From Diphasiastrum complanatum (taxonomy: Eukaryota; Streptophyta; Lycopodiopsida; Lycopodiales; Lycopodiaceae), in assembly GCA_029204225.1 (NCBI GenBank), contig CM055095.1, positions 59,358,865 through 59,422,864 on the forward strand: a DNA stretch of 64,000 bases, read 5' to 3'. The position numbers and the translations under genes are program-made. The stretch's first letter is position 1. Every line of letters begins with the position of its first letter. The notes below the pieces were generated by a model that ran no database searches, was not told the origin of the DNA, and worked only from the letters and a program-made list of their open reading frames with translations. Positions 54,180 through 64,000 of this stretch are shown here, one piece after another.

Positions 54180-54640
54180 TTTTTAAAGCAAAACAAAAGT
54201 TACGATTTTTCAATCAAAGAAAGTAGGTGAAAGTTTTCTACTCAATGGTGGGGCCGAAATTGGAGTCACTCAAGAGTACAAATACTTGGGTTTTGATGTT
54301 TCACATAAGCTAGGCTAGAACTCTTGTGTTGGCAAGTGGAAATCGTTCTGTGGGGTCGAAATTTTTGCGAAAGGGTAAAACTTTGGAGATGGAGCAAAAA
54401 AGAATGTTATTTGAAACGCTGGTGACATTGGTCGTATATGAATGTGAAGTTTGGGGTGGCAACATGTCACGTTCCAAGTGGGCTGAAGTTGAGCAAGCGC
54501 AACAAAGGTTTTTAACCTCGTATTTGGGGTTAAGCAAACTACTCCATACTCTATTTTAATTGTTGACGCTAGTGTGCTCCTTTTGGAGGCTGTTGTTTTG
54601 ATCAAGACAATCAAATACTTTGGAAAGTGGAGTGTATAGC
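54180..54640 (+). pseudogene. LINE-type reverse transcriptase C-terminal remnant
   Basis: Plus-strand segments in changing frames: NGGAEIGVTQEYKYLGFDVS, RTLVLASGNRSVGSKFL, EQKRMLFETLVTLVVYECEV (in place of the common YGCEVW) and WAEVEQAQQRFLTSYLGLSK. These are the thumb and post-RT blocks of plant L1-type LINEs. Catalytic RT and endonuclease are absent. No A-tail or target duplication was found. Confidence 0.7.
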
Positions 54641-56419
54641 TTTTGCTATTTGTATATATCTGCTTGAATTTTTTTAAGTAGTTAAAGTGACCTTAAAATA
54701 GTTTCATTGTGTATTGTTATTCATACTTTTATAATAATGTGCATTTTGTTGGTATTTGGTTCCATCGGCCATATTGGTCTCAATGGACATTAATAAGGGT
54801 AATTTATTTCAATCTACTCTCTTTCTCTCTCTCTCTCTCTATGCACACACACTTGGATAGATGCATAGAATACAACGATAGATCATAGAAAAAATGCTAC
54901 ATCACACAACGTTAGGGAGTATAGTTGTTTTAACGAAGGACATTTTTTTTTCCATAGGTGTGCATAACTTATAGACCATATTTCTTCACATTCCTGTTGA
55001 GTTGAGCTCATATTTACCCTTGATCTTGTATGCATAAAGTGCAAGTGGTGAAACTTGAGAACAAAGGTACAACATTTCCACCTTGGGAACTTTGGGAACG
55101 GGTGGGAACATTTGTGGATGTGGAAGGCCTTACCACTTGTCCCCCACACTCCCTATGCTGGTTCGTTTTTTGGTCCCAACTCAATTTTCCCCTCTTGACC
55201 TTGTAATATTCTTCCGCATGTCCTTGAAGTTTCAAATTTCTAGGTCTATTATCTTTAACTTGAGGGTTCAACTTTGTTCTAAAGAATGAAATTATGGAAA
55301 TTTTCATTTTCAAAAAGAATAATGTGTTACATGACATTCGACCACTTGGAGATGTTTTGTTTCTTGTAGATGTAGACATTTCGTTGTTCTTGCAACCATG
55401 AAATAGGTTCACGTTTTGAAGGCATATTTTCACTCTCAACATTTTGAGTCTATTTTCCTCATGTTTCTATAACAACTTATGACATCAATTAGATCTTCCA
55501 ATGTTCAACTTGTTGTAGACTTTCAGAAAAGTACTAGACGTTGTAGTTGTGCAAATGAAAAATCAACATATTGTATGCAAATATTAGTCAGCTTTCTATC
55601 CAAAACACTCGATTGAATTGTTCTTGAAGTGCTCGTTGGCGTGGCTTTTACTTGTTGTATACTTAGTATAATGTGTTTTCAATGGTTTTTGAAGTAATTA
55701 ATTTAGTCTCAATATTTTGTTTAACAATTTTCTTTTAGAATGTGAGAAGTACTCACTTAAAAACTTCATGGTGTGCTATGCATATAGGTTATGGTTACAA
55801 TACCTTCTATCATGCTTCTCTATGATCGACGAATGATTGGTATTGTCTCTCTCTCTCTCTCTCTCTCTCTCTAATATGTTGTTACAAATTTTTCACAGAT
55901 TTATTGGGCCTCAAGCCCGCATGTTATGACTTCATAGCATTCAATGATATGTTGGGCCTGATATTGTTATTTTCAATCAATTTACCTTTGGACTTTATAA
56001 AATGCTTGTTGTTTGCATTATTTTCTAGCTACATATTGTTATTTGAGCTATTTTGCTCCTAAGTAGATATCAAACCAGTTTTTTGGCAAATTCTAACTAG
56101 AAGAAACAATTTTTTATGAATTAGATTTCTCTTGCAGTGGGTTGCCACATTTTTCCAGCTCCAAATTGGTTCTAGTGGAAAAAATCTTGAGTCTCAAGTT
56201 TTTTTTCAAGTGATCAAAATTTGGAATAGTTGCATTGGAGTACTATCGAAGGAAAATACTTTGCTCAATTCACCTTGTAGATTAGGCTTCAAAAGCCCAA
56301 AGTTGTTTCTTTATGAAGAAGCCATTACCTTTGCACTTGTTTGGGCATTACTTTTGACCTCGTACACTGTTGCATGCCAATCTCCAGGAGCTCTCCAAAC
56401 TCTGATGGCCGGTGTGTAG
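54641..56419. other. Non-coding stretch with CT microsatellites
   Basis: Contains (CT)n at about 54820-54840 and 55846-55873. Short frames (55014-55442 minus, 56132-56419 plus) lack family features. Nothing functional recognised. Confidence 0.45.
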
Positions 56420-56784
56420 AATGATCCACCCAATCGTAGGTGCCCGCCTCTTGAGTCTATCTGACTTTGAGGCACCACCCCCAAGCCCCGTCATGGGCCT
56501 GTGACACTAACGGTCACCCCATCTAACTGTCGGCTAGTTTCTCGTCCTGTAGAGGCATCTCCATTGCTGACGAGTAGGGTCCAAACGGCGTCCATCTTGG
56601 TCATTGGCCCTCGCCAATAACATGACCCTCGGCCCCTATGAACCGGTCGTGCCAGGACTATGCTAGAGCACAACTGGCGTCAATCCTTCCCTCTTCTGGT
56701 AGGTCATCGATGCTTGATGACAAACTCTAGGTAAGACTTCTGCAACGCCTTGCAAGTCTCCCAGGTAGCATCCGATAAAGGATG
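56420..56784 (-). pseudogene. Gypsy chromodomain C-terminal half and 3' region
   Basis: On the minus strand, directly after the CATCC that borders the copia LTR, the frame reads PLSDATWETCKALQKSYLEF and VIKHR then a stop at about 56704. This is the second half of a chromovirus chromodomain. The matching first half is at about 60980-61035 on the plus strand. The rest to 56420 is non-coding and GC-richer, probably the gypsy 3' end; its LTR was not found. Confidence 0.7.
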
Positions 56785-57518
56785 TGTCGAAAATCAGTGG
56801 GTTAGCAGCGGAAGTAGAACAACAGACGGTTCTAGATCGGAAGTGCAACAGTTACCAGCAATAATCAAGATGAATAAAACAGTAGTAATGTTCAATAGAG
56901 CAAAACAGTAGTGTAAAATTGTACTCGTGATAAAAAATCAGAAGGTGAGTACATGGGCGTGAAGCTGATAGAGCTTTCCTCTCTATATAGATAATTAATT
57001 GAAAAGTTATTTATTTACAAGATATTTTCAAGTCTTTTAGGTCAATGCTTTTCTACCTACTTAATTAATTACAGCCGCCTTGTAGTTGGTAACTGCCTTT
57101 TAAGTAATAAAGACTATGTACAAGTAGGTGAACTGCCATAAAGTCTTGGATCGACTTTTCCCTGATGACGAAGTCAGATTGTTCGGTCTAGTCAGATTGT
57201 TCGGCCTAGTCAGATTGTTCGGCCTAGTCAAATTGTTTGGCCTAGTCCGATTTGTCGGCCGAGTCCGACTTGTTAGTTGCCGCCTCTTGTCAGCTGTCTC
57301 AGATTTGTCGGCTGCCTCAGATTTGTCGGCCGGGTCAGATGTGTCGGCCGGGTCAGATTTGTTGGACGAGTCAGATTTGTTCGTTGAGATAGATTTGTCG
57401 GTTAAGATAGATTTGTCGGTTGAGTCAGATTTGTAGGCTTCCTCAGATTTTTCGTTTGAGTCGGAATTTTTCAGGATGCTCATTACTGAATGGATTTCCT
57501 GAGCATAGAAATCCAACA
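56785..57518 (-). repeat. Copia 3' LTR, 734 bp
   Basis: On the minus strand starts TGTTGGATTTCTATGCTCAG at 57518, right after the polypurine tract (57533-57519, AAGGGGGAGGGGGAG), and ends GATTTTCGACA at 56785, followed by CATCC. It pairs with the LTR at 61036-61755. The U3 has a TCAGATTTGTCGG-type repeat array (57170-57440) and a TATA-like CTATATAG near 56990. Confidence 0.9.
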
Positions 57519-58941
57519 CTCCCCCTCCCCCTTAATGTGGATCCTGAAAGACGTTGATCTTCAGATTTAGCATGTCGTTAAATCTGAGATGGTGCTCCTT
57601 TGATAGAGCTTTCGTGAAGTAATATGCTGCCATAAGATCTGTCCTGCAGTAAACCAATACTTCCTTGCTATGCACTTTTTCTCTAAGGTAGTGATACTTG
57701 ATTTCGATATGTTTGCTTCGAGAGTGAAATCTTGGATTTAGAGATAGTGCAATTGTGCTTTGATTGTCACAATAGATTGTCGTTGGATGTGGCTGAGCAA
57801 GGACGATATCTGCAAGTTGGTTCTTTAGCCAAATTGCCTCCTTGGTAGCATTTGTGGTAGCTATGTATTATGATTCGATCGATGATAATGCTACCGAGGT
57901 CTGTTTTCGCCTGTTCCATGAGATTGGGCCTTGATTGTATTGTTGCTTGGACATATGACCTTTATGAGTGCTTTCCAATGGGTTGAACCTGGATTCGATA
58001 GGAACTGGCTAAGTGAATTGATTGAGTATGCAAGGTCTGGTCGAGTGCAAAGGATTGCATACATCATTGAGCCGATAATGGAGTGAAATGCTTCATTTCC
58101 TCCTTTTCTGCCTCGGTTTGAGGGCATTGTTCCTTCGATAATTTCAGACCAGGGTCGAGTGGAAAGTAACTTGATTTGCAGTTGGCCATTCCATATTTTT
58201 CCAGCACATTAGTGAGATATCGTTGTTGACTGATATAAATCTGTCTGCTGGATCGATTTCGATGAATCTGGATTCCAAGGCAATAATGGACTGGACCCAT
58301 ATCAGTCATCTTGTACTCCTCTGCTAGCATGCACTTCGTATCCTTCAATAAATTTAGATTGTTACTAAAAAGTAACGTATCATCCACATAATGAGTGATG
58401 ATTATGAAGGAAGGAAAAATAGACTTGAAGTGGAAATTCGAGTCTGCCGAGTCTGGAATAAAACCATTCTCGATGAGAAATGCATTGATTTTTTGGAACC
58501 AGTCTCTTGGTGACTGTTTCAGACCATACAGAGCCTTGTGGACTTTGCATACTAGGTGCTCGTATCCCTCTGGCTGCGACATATAGATTTCTCTTCGATA
58601 GTTCCGTTGAGGAAGGCAGTCTGGACATCTATTTGGTGGACTTCGAGATCGGCTGTAGCTGCAAAAGAGAGTAGTAGACGAATCGGAGCATGCTTAACGA
58701 CAGGGCTGAAGGTCTTTGAATAATCTAGATCTGGAATTTGGGAGAAGCCTTTGGTGACAAGCCTGGCCTTGTATCGATTTAATCTTCCTTCAACATCATA
58801 CTTCGCTTTGAATATCCATTTGCATGGAATCGGATTTCGATCCTTTGGCAGCTCAATAATAGTCCATGTTTGATTCTCGATGAGAGAATCGAATTCAGTG
58901 TCCATTGCAGCTTTCCATTGGTCTGCATCAGGTGTCGACAT
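57519..58941 (-). pseudogene. Ty1/copia reverse transcriptase and RNase H
   Basis: Minus strand: WKAAMDTEFDSLIENQTW, WIFKAKYDVEGRLNRYKARL, LEVHQIDVQTAFLNGTIEEK, then (frameshift) GYEHLVCKVHKALYGLKQSP, and the catalytic YVDDTLLF. RNase H follows after a frame change: GSMMYAILCTRPDLAYSIN, NATKEAIWLKNQLADIV, IYCDNQSTIALSLN, FHSRSKHIEIKYHYLR. It ends at the polypurine tract. Few breaks, so a fairly young copy. Its RNase H is close to that at 17640-18148. Confidence 0.85.
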
Positions 58942-60095
58942 TGCGATTTCTGAGTGTCCAGATTGTAGAGCTTGTATGCTTTGTGGTCTGAGGAATAGCC
59001 GATGAAGATTGACTTTCTGCTAGTGTTGTCCAGCTTTTTTCTTAGATCAGCAGGGATCTAAGCGTAGGCAATGCATCCAAACACTCGAATATGCTTGAGT
59101 GATGGTTTTGATCCTGTCCATACCTCATAAGGTGTTTTGCCATTCGGGGCCTTTGTGATGGATCGATTCTGCTAATAGGCGGCTGTGGTAACAGCTTCTG
59201 CCCAAAATTTCTTTGGAAGAGAGGCATGGGCCAGCATGCTCTTGGCACTTTCGATGAGTGTCCGATTCTTCCTCTCAGCTACGCCATTGGACTGAGGTGA
59301 GTAGTTGGTTGTGTATTGCTAATGTATTCCATTGACCTTGCAGAAGCCCTTGAATTCGGTGGACATGAATTCTCCCCTTCCATCAGTACGTAGAGCCTTG
59401 ATTTTTCTCTGGGTCCGACTTTCAGTAGACGCCTTGAACTGCTTGAAGAACTTGAAAGCTTTGGATTTGTTCTTCAGACAATAAGTAGCAGTCCTTCGAG
59501 AGCAGTCATCAATGAATGTTAGGAAATAGAGGGCTCCCCCTGTGGAAGTAGTCTGCATCGGGTCACAAATGTCGCTATGTACAAGATCAAGCAAACCTTT
59601 GTAAGTATGAACTGAATCAGAAATAAAAGGACTTCTAGCATGCTTGCTGATAATGCAGCTTTCACATGGAGAAGTTGGTTTGCTGACAGAAGGAAGATCT
59701 TGCACTAGATTCTGAGTCGACATTTGCTTAATACTATTGAAGTTTAGATGGCCTAATCTGAAATGCGAAAGCATATCAGTCGATTCAGAAGTGGATGAAT
59801 GAAGAGCTTGGCTATTTGTCGAAAAGCAGTGACTGAGCTTGTAAAGATAGCCACATCGTCTACCAAAAGCTAAAACTTTTCTAGACTTATCGAGTATGGT
59901 GCAGCCCTCTTTATCGAATTCAACCTTTCGACCAGAATCAGTGAATCTGCTTATCAAAAGCAGATTTTTGGTGAGGTTAGGAACATGAAGAACGTTGGAC
60001 AACAACTTTACATCACCTTTCTGGAACTCGACTCTGATTGTTCCATCACCTTCGATAGAATGAGATGAGTTGTTGTTAGAAGTAATAAATGATAA
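58942..60095 (-). pseudogene. Ty1/copia protease end, pre-integrase and integrase
   Basis: From 60095 the minus strand opens in the C-terminal part of protease (SHSIEGDGTIRVEF, NVLHVPNLTKNLLLISRF), then LSHFRLGHLNFNSIKQMS and CESCIISKHARSPF (HHCC), HSDICDPMQTTSTGG (first Asp), ALRTDGRGEFMSTEF (second Asp, with G-G changed to G-R). A stop at about 59317 precedes SPQSNGVAERKNRTLIES with the third catalytic Glu. A few stops and frameshifts break the rest. The gag and the protease active site are absent: the sequence is cut at 60095, where a gypsy LTR starts. Confidence 0.85.
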
Positions 60096-60512
60096 TGTTA
60101 GTTTCCCATAGGTTACTTTGACCCAAAAGGTCGAGACTTGTGTAACCATGGGTTAGGTTTATTATTTAGACCATGTTAAGTCAGTTTTAGTTGAGTTGGA
60201 CCCAATTTTGGTCCAGTAGTAATCCGTGGGTCCAAGTAAAGTCTAATTATGTTAAGGGACCCTATCTTAACTTTTGGGAGTGCCCTATAATTAGTAGTGG
60301 GTCTTGGAAGGTTCTAGAACTTAGAGTTCGGAAGAGTCTAGGCCCTTGGAAGGCCTATTTATATGTACTCTTTGTTCATTTGTAATTCATTCCCTTTCAA
60401 GCAATGCTACTACTTTCTCTCTCCTTGAGGGCGCCTAACCCTCTCCCTCTTCTTCTTGTATATGGAGATTGAATTTTAGAAGGATCTTGGCACTTGAGTC
60501 CATTTGAGCTCA
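60096..60512 (+). repeat. Probable gypsy 5' LTR, about 417 bp
   Basis: Starts TGTTAGTTTCCCATAGG exactly where the copia is cut; TATTTATATG near 60355 could be the TATA box. It is placed to end GAGCTCA at 60512, just before TGGTTTCAGGCCG (60517-60529), which resembles a degenerate primer site. Boundaries come from one copy only. Confidence 0.5.
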
Positions 60513-60559
60513 ATTATGGTTTCAGGCCGTTGAGTCTTGGATCATAGGAATTCCGCGAA

Positions 60560-61035
60560 AGGTACCTAGTGCTGCAGAGTTTCTAACTCAAATGTAGCAG
60601 AAGCTAGAGATGGCACAAGATAACTTGTCTAGGGCTATGGCTAGGGCAGAGTTATACTCGTGAGAACCATACCTATTGGGAATTTGAGGAAGGAGATTGG
60701 GTGTATTTACTAGTCCCTTCGAAGCCGGAGGTGCTACGCATAGGAAAGTACGCCAATTTATCTCCTAGGTATTGTGGACCATGGTTGATTGTTAAGAAGG
60801 TTAGCCAAGTAGCTTATAAGCTACAGCTACATGTGGGATGCAAGGTGCATCCAATGTTTCATGCCAGCAAACTTAAGAAATGTTTGCATGATGGAGATAG
60901 CCTGGTGGAAGGTCTAGTATCTCTGGAGGAGAAAGACACCACAGGTTATGGGCCAGAGAGAGTCCTAGATCGGAGGGAGCGACGATTGAGGAATCGTCTC
61001 CTCCAGGAGTATCTAGTGGCTTGGAAAGGGCATCC
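60560..61035 (+). pseudogene. Gypsy chromovirus integrase C-terminus and chromodomain first half
   Basis: AAEFLTQM, a stop, then QKLEMAQDNLSRAMARAELY; after another break, FEEGDWVYLLVPSKPEVLR, YCGPWLIVKKVSQVAYKLQL and HPMFHASKLKKCLHDGD (the usual HPVFHVS-LK block of plant gypsy integrases). The end, RLLQEYLVAWKGHP, begins a chromodomain that is cut at 61035 by the copia LTR. RT, RNase H and the integrase core are missing between the LTR and this piece. Confidence 0.8.
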
Positions 61036-61755
61036 TGTTGAATTTCTATGCTCAGGACCAAATCCATTCAGTAATGAGCATCCTGAAAAATTCTGACTCA
61101 AGCAAAAAATTTGAGGAAGCCGACAAATCTGACTCAACCGACAAATATGACTCGGCTGACAAATCTATCTCAACCGACATATACTTGGCCGACAAATCTG
61201 ACCCGGCCGACACATTTGACCCAACCGACAAATATGAGGCAACCAACAAATCTGAGACAGCCGACAAGAGGAGGGAGGCAACCGACAAGTCGGACTCGGC
61301 CGACAAATCGGACTCGGCAGAACAATCTGACTAGGCCAAACAATCTGACTAGGCCGAACAATTTGACTTCGTCATCAGGGAAAAGTCGATCCAAGACTTT
61401 ATGGCAGTTCACCTAATTGTACATAGTCTTTATTCCTTAAAAGGCGGTTACCAACTACAAGGCGGCTATAATTAATTAAGTAGGTAGAAAAGCATTGACC
61501 TGAAAGACTTGAAAATATCTTGTAAATAAATATCTTTTCAATTAATTATCTATATAGAGACGGAAGCTCTATCAGCTTCACGCCCATGTAATCACCTTTT
61601 GATTTTTTATCACGAGTACAATTTTACACTACTGTTTTGCTCTATTGAACATTACTACTGTTTTATTCATCTTGATTATTGCTTGTAACTGTTGCACTTC
61701 TGATCTACAACCGTCCGTTGTTCTACTTCTGTTGCTAACCCACTGATTTCCGACA
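61036..61755 (+). repeat. Copia 5' LTR, 720 bp
   Basis: TGTTGAATTTCTATGCTCAGG...GATTTCCGACA, preceded by CATCC (61031-61035) and followed at once by the primer site. TATATAGA at 61551-61558 (plus). U3 carries an 18-bp repeat array (about 61125-61380), unit GACAAATCTGACTCGGCC, which stays open as a hexapeptide repeat. Same family as 56785-57518. Confidence 0.9.
61125..61380 (+). repeat. 18-bp minisatellite in copia LTR U3
   Basis: About 13 degenerate units, each six codons (D-K-S-D-S-A type) in one frame open from the LTR start to 61334. The same array is inside the LTR at 56785-57518 but not in the LTR at 18158. Confidence 0.85.
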
Positions 61756-61767
61756 TGGTATCAAAGC
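61756..61767 (+). other. Copia primer-binding site
   Basis: TGGTATCAAAGC directly after the LTR end, complementary to the initiator tRNA-Met 3' region. Confidence 0.85.
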
Positions 61768-61900
61768 GGGTGGTTTAGTAATCTGCATCTTTATTGTAGG
61801 TTATCAGTCTTGTTTCTACCAAGACATTGTTCAGCAAGTGCACAGCCAACAGTATTCCGATACCGTTGTTTCTACCAACGATTTCTCACTCTATACCAGA

Positions 61901-62508
61901 ATGGATCCATCTTCTAGTTCATCTCTGATCGACAAACTCGATGGAGATAACTACCATCTCTGGAAGTTCAAGATGAAAGTAGTTCTGCTTGCCAAAGAAC
62001 TGTGGGACATAGTTGATGGCACAAAGGTCAAGCCAGAAGGTGATGCAGCCATCATCACCAAATGAAGATTGAGAGATGGCAAGGCATTCGCCATGATTAC
62101 TCTCAAACCAGCCATATACGAGCTGCTCAGACTGCTAAGGATGCATGGGACATCCTAGCAACTCTTTACGATATCAGGGACATCACTTCCAAACTTCATT
62201 TGAGGAAGAAATTCTTCACCTTGAGAATGTCTGATGCATATAGTGTTTCGAGTCATCTCAACACTTTCAAAAATATTATGGAGCAGATGACTGCAACTGG
62301 CTCAGTCATTGAAGATTCTGATGCTGTTATGACTTTATTATCGAGTCTACTTGATGCCTATGAAAATTGGGTCATGACAATTTCGAGCCAGGAGCATCTC
62401 GCTTTATCAAGAGTAATTTCGATGCTACTACAAGAGGAGATCAGAAGAACTGCATCCTCAGGCTCAGGATCAGATCCTGAAGCTCTATATTCCAAATCAG
62501 AAGTTCAG
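61901..62508 (+). pseudogene. Ty1/copia gag, N-terminal part
   Basis: ATG 61901 starts MDPSSSSSLIDKLDGDNYHL, then WKFKMKVVLLAKELWDIVDG; a TGG-to-TGA stop near 62062 and a frameshift near 62130 break it. The frame resumes TAKDAWDILATLYDIRD, KKFFTLRMSDAYSVSSHLN and LALSRVISMLLQEEIRR. The gag stops before its knuckle at about 62508, where another copia's integrase begins. It is probably the missing 5' half of the element at 56785-60095. Confidence 0.8.
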
Positions 62509-63316
62509 ATCCTTATTCTTGGGTTATGATGAGGAAGAGAAGGCATATCGCCTTTATAATATTACCAGTAAGAAGGTGATTATGAGCAGGGATGTTGTGT
62601 TTGAAGAAAGTGAGTCTTCTACCCTAGAAGATTATGAGGAGGATGTATTTTCTCCTTCATCAAAAACTCCTATTATAGATGATGTTCAGGAAGATACAGG
62701 TGCATGTGATACAGCTTCTACACAAGTTATACCAAGGGTGTGTACACAGGTGGATCTTGGTAAACTGAAGGAAAGGTCAAGGGTATTTGATACATATTCT
62801 CCTTCTACGTCACTTACAAAGAAGTTACCAAGATGGTATTTTGAGACTATAAAAGATAGTCAAATGTTGGATGAGGGAGAATCGAGTCAACAAGGAGCTA
62901 AGAGATTGACACGGTCAAGTGGACACTATCATGAAGATGGTGAAGAAACGCATTATGCGTTTATGGCTTCAGTGTTGGATTCTGAGGATCCTTTATTTTA
63001 TGAAGATGCTGCAAAAGAACAAGTTTGGAAAACTGCTATGGATGAGGAGTTCAGTTCTATCATGAAAAACGAGCCATGGGATCTTGTTGAACTTCCAGCA
63101 GGTAAGAAACCAATTGGTTGCAAGTAGATTTATAGAACCAAGTTTAAGTCTGATGGTTCTATAGATAAGTATAAGGCCAGATTAGTAGCCAAAGGATATG
63201 CTCAGAGGGAAGGGATTGACTATGAAGATACTTTCGCACCGGTTGCTAAAATGAATACTTTGAGGAGTGTTTTGGCAATTGCATCTCATTTTGGATGGGA
63301 TATTCAGCAAATGGAG
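62509..63316 (+). pseudogene. Ty1/copia integrase end and RT start (another element)
   Basis: SLFLGYDEEEKAYRLYNITS, MSRDVVFEESESS (the integrase C-terminal GYD...YR block), a low-complexity acidic linker, then RT: WKTAMDEEFSSIMKNEPWDL, a TAG in place of the Trp of K-W-I-Y at 63125-63127, FKSDGSIDKYKARLVAKGYA and EDTFAPVAKMNTLRSVLAI. It is cut at 63316 before the RT core, by an LTR. Family differs from the copia on its left. Confidence 0.85.
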
Positions 63317-63718
63317 TGTTAGAATTAATGGTTAATTGTAGAGGCTAGCCTGCGTGCTAGAAGGCCTATTTCTATTTTTAGTATAGGTACTATCTATTTT
63401 TAGTATAGGTACCTAAGTTAGTACCAATTTTGCTAGAATAGTATAGAAATCTATTTTAACCAAGTTAGCATAGATTTCTATTGTTAAGACTTCATAATTA
63501 GCATTTCAATTGCTATTGTAGTAGAATAGCTTTTGCTTTTCATTGTGGACAGCCTCTATAAGAGTAGATGGGCGCCCACCTCCATTGTTATCTCAGTTTC
63601 CAGCTTATGAAGCATAGCTTCTTGCAGTCTCTCTTCTTCTTCAGCTTGTGGTTGATGTTTTGTGTGAGTACTAATAAGATTAGTCTACTCCGATTAGAGA
63701 ATCTCTTCGATTCTAACA
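63317..63718 (+). repeat. LTR, 402 bp, with 9-bp inverted ends
   Basis: TGTTAGAAT...ATTCTAACA ends match perfectly as inverted repeats; TCTATAAG at 63555-63562. It directly follows cut RT sequence and no primer site or target duplication was found, so it may be a 3' LTR left by deletion. Same family as the solo LTR at 53104-53524. Confidence 0.75.
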
Positions 63719-64000
63719 GCATGCTGCCCAAAACTCCATGTAGCCAAAAAAGAAAAGATGTAGCTTGCTGTCCAAGCTTAATGCCGCCAAAAAAACTTCA
63801 GCTTGAAGTAGTCGAAGTAGCCGAAATCTCAGCCCCAATCATGCCCGATGTAGAATACGGAGTGCGGTAGCTTCAAGTCGAAGAGTGAAGACAAGCATGC
63901 TCCATCCAAAATAGGTAACCAAAAAACCAGCCACAAGCTGAAATATGGATTTGCAATCCATCAATGGTTCCCACATGATTCCATAAGTCTTCTTACCACA
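63719..64000. other. Non-coding right edge
   Basis: Repetitive A-rich and GTAGC-like fragments (GTAGTCGAAGTAGCCGAA) with no family features. The frame 63568-63870 spans the LTR and is not considered coding. Confidence 0.4.

Noticed and set aside
54310-54614. Minus-strand frames
   Set aside because: Antisense to the LINE remnant, which has clear RT-family blocks on the plus strand.
57128-57436. Plus-strand repetitive frame
   Set aside because: Antisense reading of the copia LTR repeat array; the unit length keeps all frames open.

Overview
The window is nuclear DNA of a land plant with a large, repeat-rich genome. The evidence is plant Ty1/copia and Ty3/gypsy elements with tRNA-Met-type primer sites, a plant-type kinesin-14 fragment with GT-AG introns, a hAT-type DNA transposon with introns, and a host gene with introns of up to about 24 kb. 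No rRNA, functional tRNA, CRISPR or prokaryotic feature was seen. The species cannot be named from this sequence.

Layout. 1-2830: copia remnants (minus) and a long CT microsatellite. 3040-5000: a decayed coiled-coil ORF of unknown family just downstream of a gypsy integrase. 5430-10463: gypsy pol pieces (minus) interrupted by a 5'-intact copia with LTR, TATA box and primer site (7100-9737). 10480-13165: gypsy gag-protease (plus) ending in a 25-bp minisatellite. 13840-18834: copia gag (plus) interrupted by a kinesin-14 fragment that itself carries a tRNA-like SINE with a 19-bp target duplication, then copia RNase H and a 3' LTR. 18835-30788: mostly non-coding, with three small exons of a host gene. 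30789-32579: truncated gypsy with its 5' LTR. 32580-50488: a stack of one hAT-like transposon family (copies A2, A, D, B, C). 51624-51681: a fourth exon of the host gene. 53099-53529: a solo LTR with target duplication. 54180-54640: a LINE remnant. 56420-63718: a copia element inserted in a gypsy chromodomain, whose two halves now lie in opposite orientation, plus another copia and an LTR.

Two results stand out. First, the hAT-like family carries a BED-finger transposase of four exons with an unusually long C-terminal extension (acidic, Pro-rich, AT-hook), and a second small charged ORF transcribed towards it. Its ends are arrays of a GGTACCGCGGTACC palindrome, and its copies abut one another within (TA)n tracts. 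Copy C has lost the catalytic core but keeps an open BED/Pro-rich reading frame and an open second ORF, so it could encode a regulator. Copies A, A2 and B are broken by stops, frameshifts or a lost splice donor.

Second, four short plus-strand exons (21318-21441, 23283-23355, 27788-27806, 51624-51681) join in phase into a piece of a beta-lactamase-fold serine hydrolase reaching the catalytic SxxK motif. If this is one gene, the transposon stack lies inside one intron of about 24 kb. The rest of the gene was not found.
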